DNA of 7,937 nt from Brevundimonas sp. (GTDB lineage Bacteria; Pseudomonadota; Alphaproteobacteria; Caulobacterales; Caulobacteraceae), in the NCBI GenBank assembly GCA_022712235.1, contig JALAGW010000340.1, positions 1-7,937 on the forward strand, written 5' to 3'. The first letter of the stretch is position 1, and every line of letters starts with the position of its first letter. Both the position numbers and the translations under genes were made by a program. Under the pieces are notes generated by a model. The model saw only the letters and a list, made by a program, of their open reading frames with translations, made no database searches and had not been told where the DNA came from. This document shows positions 6,058 through 7,937 of this stretch, piece by piece.

Positions 6058-7923
6058 GTGACGCTACGCCGCGCCGTGCCGACGATTGCCGCCTTCCTGC
6101 TGGCCAGCACCGTCCTGACCTCTCCCGCCCTGGCGCAATCCGCAGCGGGAGAGCCCTGGGCGCCGCAGTCCAACCCCGGCGTCGAGGCCGAATGGCTGAC
6201 CGCCAAGCCGCGCCCCGATCTGGACTTCCGCGCCGACGCCCGCCCCTCGCGCGAACAGACCATGGCCGCGGTCGAGTATGTCGCCGCGTCCCAGATCAAG
6301 GACATGGCGCAACGCCCCCTGGCCCTGTCGACCGGCAGCAACCTGACGCAGATGTCGTCCAACTGGGTCGCCGCCACCTTCTACATCGGCGCGGCCCGAC
6401 TGGCCCGCGTGTCGGACGATCTCGAGACCCTGCGCTTCCTCACGGCGGTGGCCGAGCACTACAACTACAGCCTGCGCGGCGCACGCTCCGGCCCGACCAT
6501 GCTGAACGCCGACGACCAGACCATCGGCGACCTCTACCTCGAGCTCTATTCCCGCCGGGGTCAGGACGGGGTGCTGATGCCCTTGCGCCAGCGGCTGGAC
6601 TACATGGTCCCGCACCTGAACCGCACGACCGAGACCGAGGCCTCGATCTGGTGGTGGGCCGACGCCCTCTACATGGCGCCGCCCGTGCTGGCGCGCATGT
6701 CGGCGGTGACCGGCGATCCCAAATACATCCGCGCCATGGACAAGGAGTTCCGCCGCACCATCGACCGCCTGTGGGTGCCCGAACAGCGCCTCTTCCTGCG
6801 CGACCAGCGTTTCAAGGGCCGCACGGAGGCCAACGGCCAGCCCATCTATTGGTCCCGCGCCAACGGCTGGGTCATGGGCGGCCTGGCCCGCACCCTGGAA
6901 GCCATGCCCGCCGACTTCGAGGGGCGTCAGGACTACATCGACATCTTCCAGGCCATGGCCGGGCGCATCCGCGAACTGCAGCAGGACGACGGCCTGTGGC
7001 GCGCCAGCCTGCTGGCCCCGGAGCTCTACCCGCAGGCCGAGACCTCGGGTTCGGTCTTCTACGTCTATGCCATGGCCTGGGGCGTCAACCACGGCCTGCT
7101 GGACCGCGCGACCTATGAGCCTGCCGTGCTCAAGGGCTGGGCGGCGCTGAACCGTCACGTCCTGCCCAGCGGCCTGATCGGCGCCACGCAGAAGACGGGC
7201 GACATGCCCGTGCCGACCGATCCCAACGAAGTCGGCCTCTACACCACCGGCGCCTATCTGCTGGCCGGGCTTGAGGTCGCCGACCTGAACGGCGCGCAAA
7301 AGAGCCTGCCCCTGGCCGAGCCCGCACGCGACACGCCCGAGGTCATCGCCGCCACCACGCCGACGCCCCCCGCCCCCGTCACCGTCGTCGGCGAGGCCGA
7401 AATCAAACGTCGCGCCGAGGAGATGCACGCCACCCGCGCCCTCTCCTATGATCCGACCGCCCTGGGCCGTCCCGCCGAGGTCGAGCGCCTGACGCCGCCG
7501 CCCGCCGACCAGCAGCAGCCCCGCGCCGTGGTCCGCTTCGCCCCCGACCGTCTGGACGATCTGCTCTGGGAAAACGACCGCGTCGCCCACCGCATCTACG
7601 GCCCGGCGCTGGAGGCGCGCGAGGCGCCTTCGGGCTCGGGCGTCGATGTCTGGGCCAAGCGCGTCCGCTACCCCTACATGGATCGCCAGCTGCGCTTCCC
7701 CAACTACCACGTCGATCGTGGCGAGGGCCTGGACTACTACGACGTCGGTCGCGGGCGCGGCGCGGGCGGTCTGGGGATCTGGTACGACAACAAGCTGTGG
7801 ACCAGCCGCAACTTCTCGACCTGGCACATCGAGGAGACCGGCGGCGACGAGGCCCGCTTCAGCGTCGACTATCGCCCCTGGCCCGTCGATGTCGCCCGCA
7901 AGGTCTGGGAGACGCACGACTAA
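6058..7923 (+). CDS. GH105 unsaturated glucuronyl/galacturonyl hydrolase fused to a truncated DUF4861 domain
   Basis: A 621-residue exported protein. Residues 1-26 are a Sec signal peptide ending ALAQ. Residues about 65-412 are an (alpha/alpha)6-barrel of the GH105 (GH88-related) type, which removes terminal unsaturated uronic acid from oligosaccharides made by pectin lyases. Visible motifs are NADDQTIGD (Asp152, Asp153), WWADALYM (Asp202, at the position of a catalytic Asp of YteR-like enzymes) and YWSRANGW (264-271). A Pro/Ala-rich linker with a charged helix spans about 413-488. From about 489 the protein matches the start of DUF4861: WENDRVAHRIYGPA from Trp504, then GSGVDVWAKR and GEGLDYYDVG from Gly555. 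The usual domain is much longer. The TAA at 7921-7923 is followed in frame by SLPLG, which looks like the family's next strand, so the gene may be broken by a nonsense change or a sequence error. The GH105 part looks intact. Confidence 0.85.
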   Translation: MTLRRAVPTIAAFLLASTVLTSPALAQSAAGEPWAPQSNPGVEAEWLTAKPRPDLDFRADARPSREQTMAAVEYVAASQIKDMAQRPLALSTGSNLTQMSSNWVAATFYIGAARLARVSDDLETLRFLTAVAEHYNYSLRGARSGPTMLNADDQTIGDLYLELYSRRGQDGVLMPLRQRLDYMVPHLNRTTETEASIWWWADALYMAPPVLARMSAVTGDPKYIRAMDKEFRRTIDRLWVPEQRLFLRDQRFKGRTEANGQPIYWSRANGWVMGGLARTLEAMPADFEGRQDYIDIFQAMAGRIRELQQDDGLWRASLLAPELYPQAETSGSVFYVYAMAWGVNHGLLDRATYEPAVLKGWAALNRHVLPSGLIGATQKTGDMPVPTDPNEVGLYTTGAYLLAGLEVADLNGAQKSLPLAEPARDTPEVIAATTPTPPAPVTVVGEAEIKRRAEEMHATRALSYDPTALGRPAEVERLTPPPADQQQPRAVVRFAPDRLDDLLWENDRVAHRIYGPALEAREAPSGSGVDVWAKRVRYPYMDRQLRFPNYHVDRGEGLDYYDVGRGRGAGGLGIWYDNKLWTSRNFSTWHIEETGGDEARFSVDYRPWPVDVARKVWETHD

Positions 7924-7937
7924 TCCCTGCCGCTGGG

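Noticed and set aside
4514..6061. A 515-codon plus-strand frame opposite the GH28 gene
   Set aside because: It is the antisense of a clear GH28 enzyme with catalytic motifs and a signal peptide. Its product is a low-complexity mix rich in Ala, Arg, Gly, Asp and Val, as expected from the complement of high-GC codons.
6064..7917. A 617-codon minus-strand frame opposite the GH105-DUF4861 gene
   Set aside because: It is an antisense shadow caused by strong G/C third positions, with no recognisable domain and a biased composition.
1..7937. CRISPR arrays, insertion sequences, tRNA or rRNA genes
   Set aside because: No regularly spaced repeats, transposase-like frames, terminal inverted repeats or tRNA-like folds were seen by eye on either strand.

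Overview
The window reads as part of a pectin (polygalacturonate and possibly rhamnogalacturonan) utilisation locus from a high-GC alphaproteobacterium. The order Caulobacterales (Brevundimonas- or Caulobacter-like) fits best. The reasons are strong G/C preference at third codon positions, a TonB-dependent receptor of the type expanded in Caulobacter and Xanthomonas, and several exported glycan enzymes grouped around it. The assignment to an order is an inference from gene style; there is no rRNA or other phylogenetic marker here.

Layout: (1) 1-1293, plus strand, an oligogalacturonate lyase of the PL22 beta-propeller type whose 5' end lies outside the window, closed by a hairpin terminator. 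(2) 1294-1655, a non-coding gap of about 360 bases that is less GC-rich than the genes and carries repeats and an operator-like palindrome in front of (3) 1656-4385, plus strand, an outer-membrane TonB-dependent receptor. (4) 4386-4522, two adjacent hairpin terminators, one for each of the converging genes. (5) 4523-5899, minus strand, a Tat-exported GH28 polygalacturonase. (6) 5900-6057, a short divergent promoter region with a second copy of the operator-like sequence. (7) 6058-7923, plus strand, a Sec-exported GH105 unsaturated glucuronyl/galacturonyl hydrolase fused to the beginning of a DUF4861 domain. The frame stops part-way through that domain.

Likely division of labour (inference from families): the receptor brings pectin oligosaccharides across the outer membrane; GH28 hydrolyses saturated galacturonan; GH105 removes the unsaturated uronic acid left by pectate or rhamnogalacturonan lyases; PL22 splits short oligogalacturonides into 5-keto-4-deoxyuronate, which feeds the KDG pathway. 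No inner-membrane transporter, no regulator and no endo-acting lyase are visible, so the locus very probably continues on one or both sides.

Points that most deserve a second look: the in-frame TAA inside the DUF4861 domain, with family-like sequence resuming right after it; the replacement of two metal-ligand histidines in the PL22 enzyme; and two shared sequence motifs, in the same order and orientation, upstream of the receptor and of the GH28 gene, which suggest one regulator for the locus.
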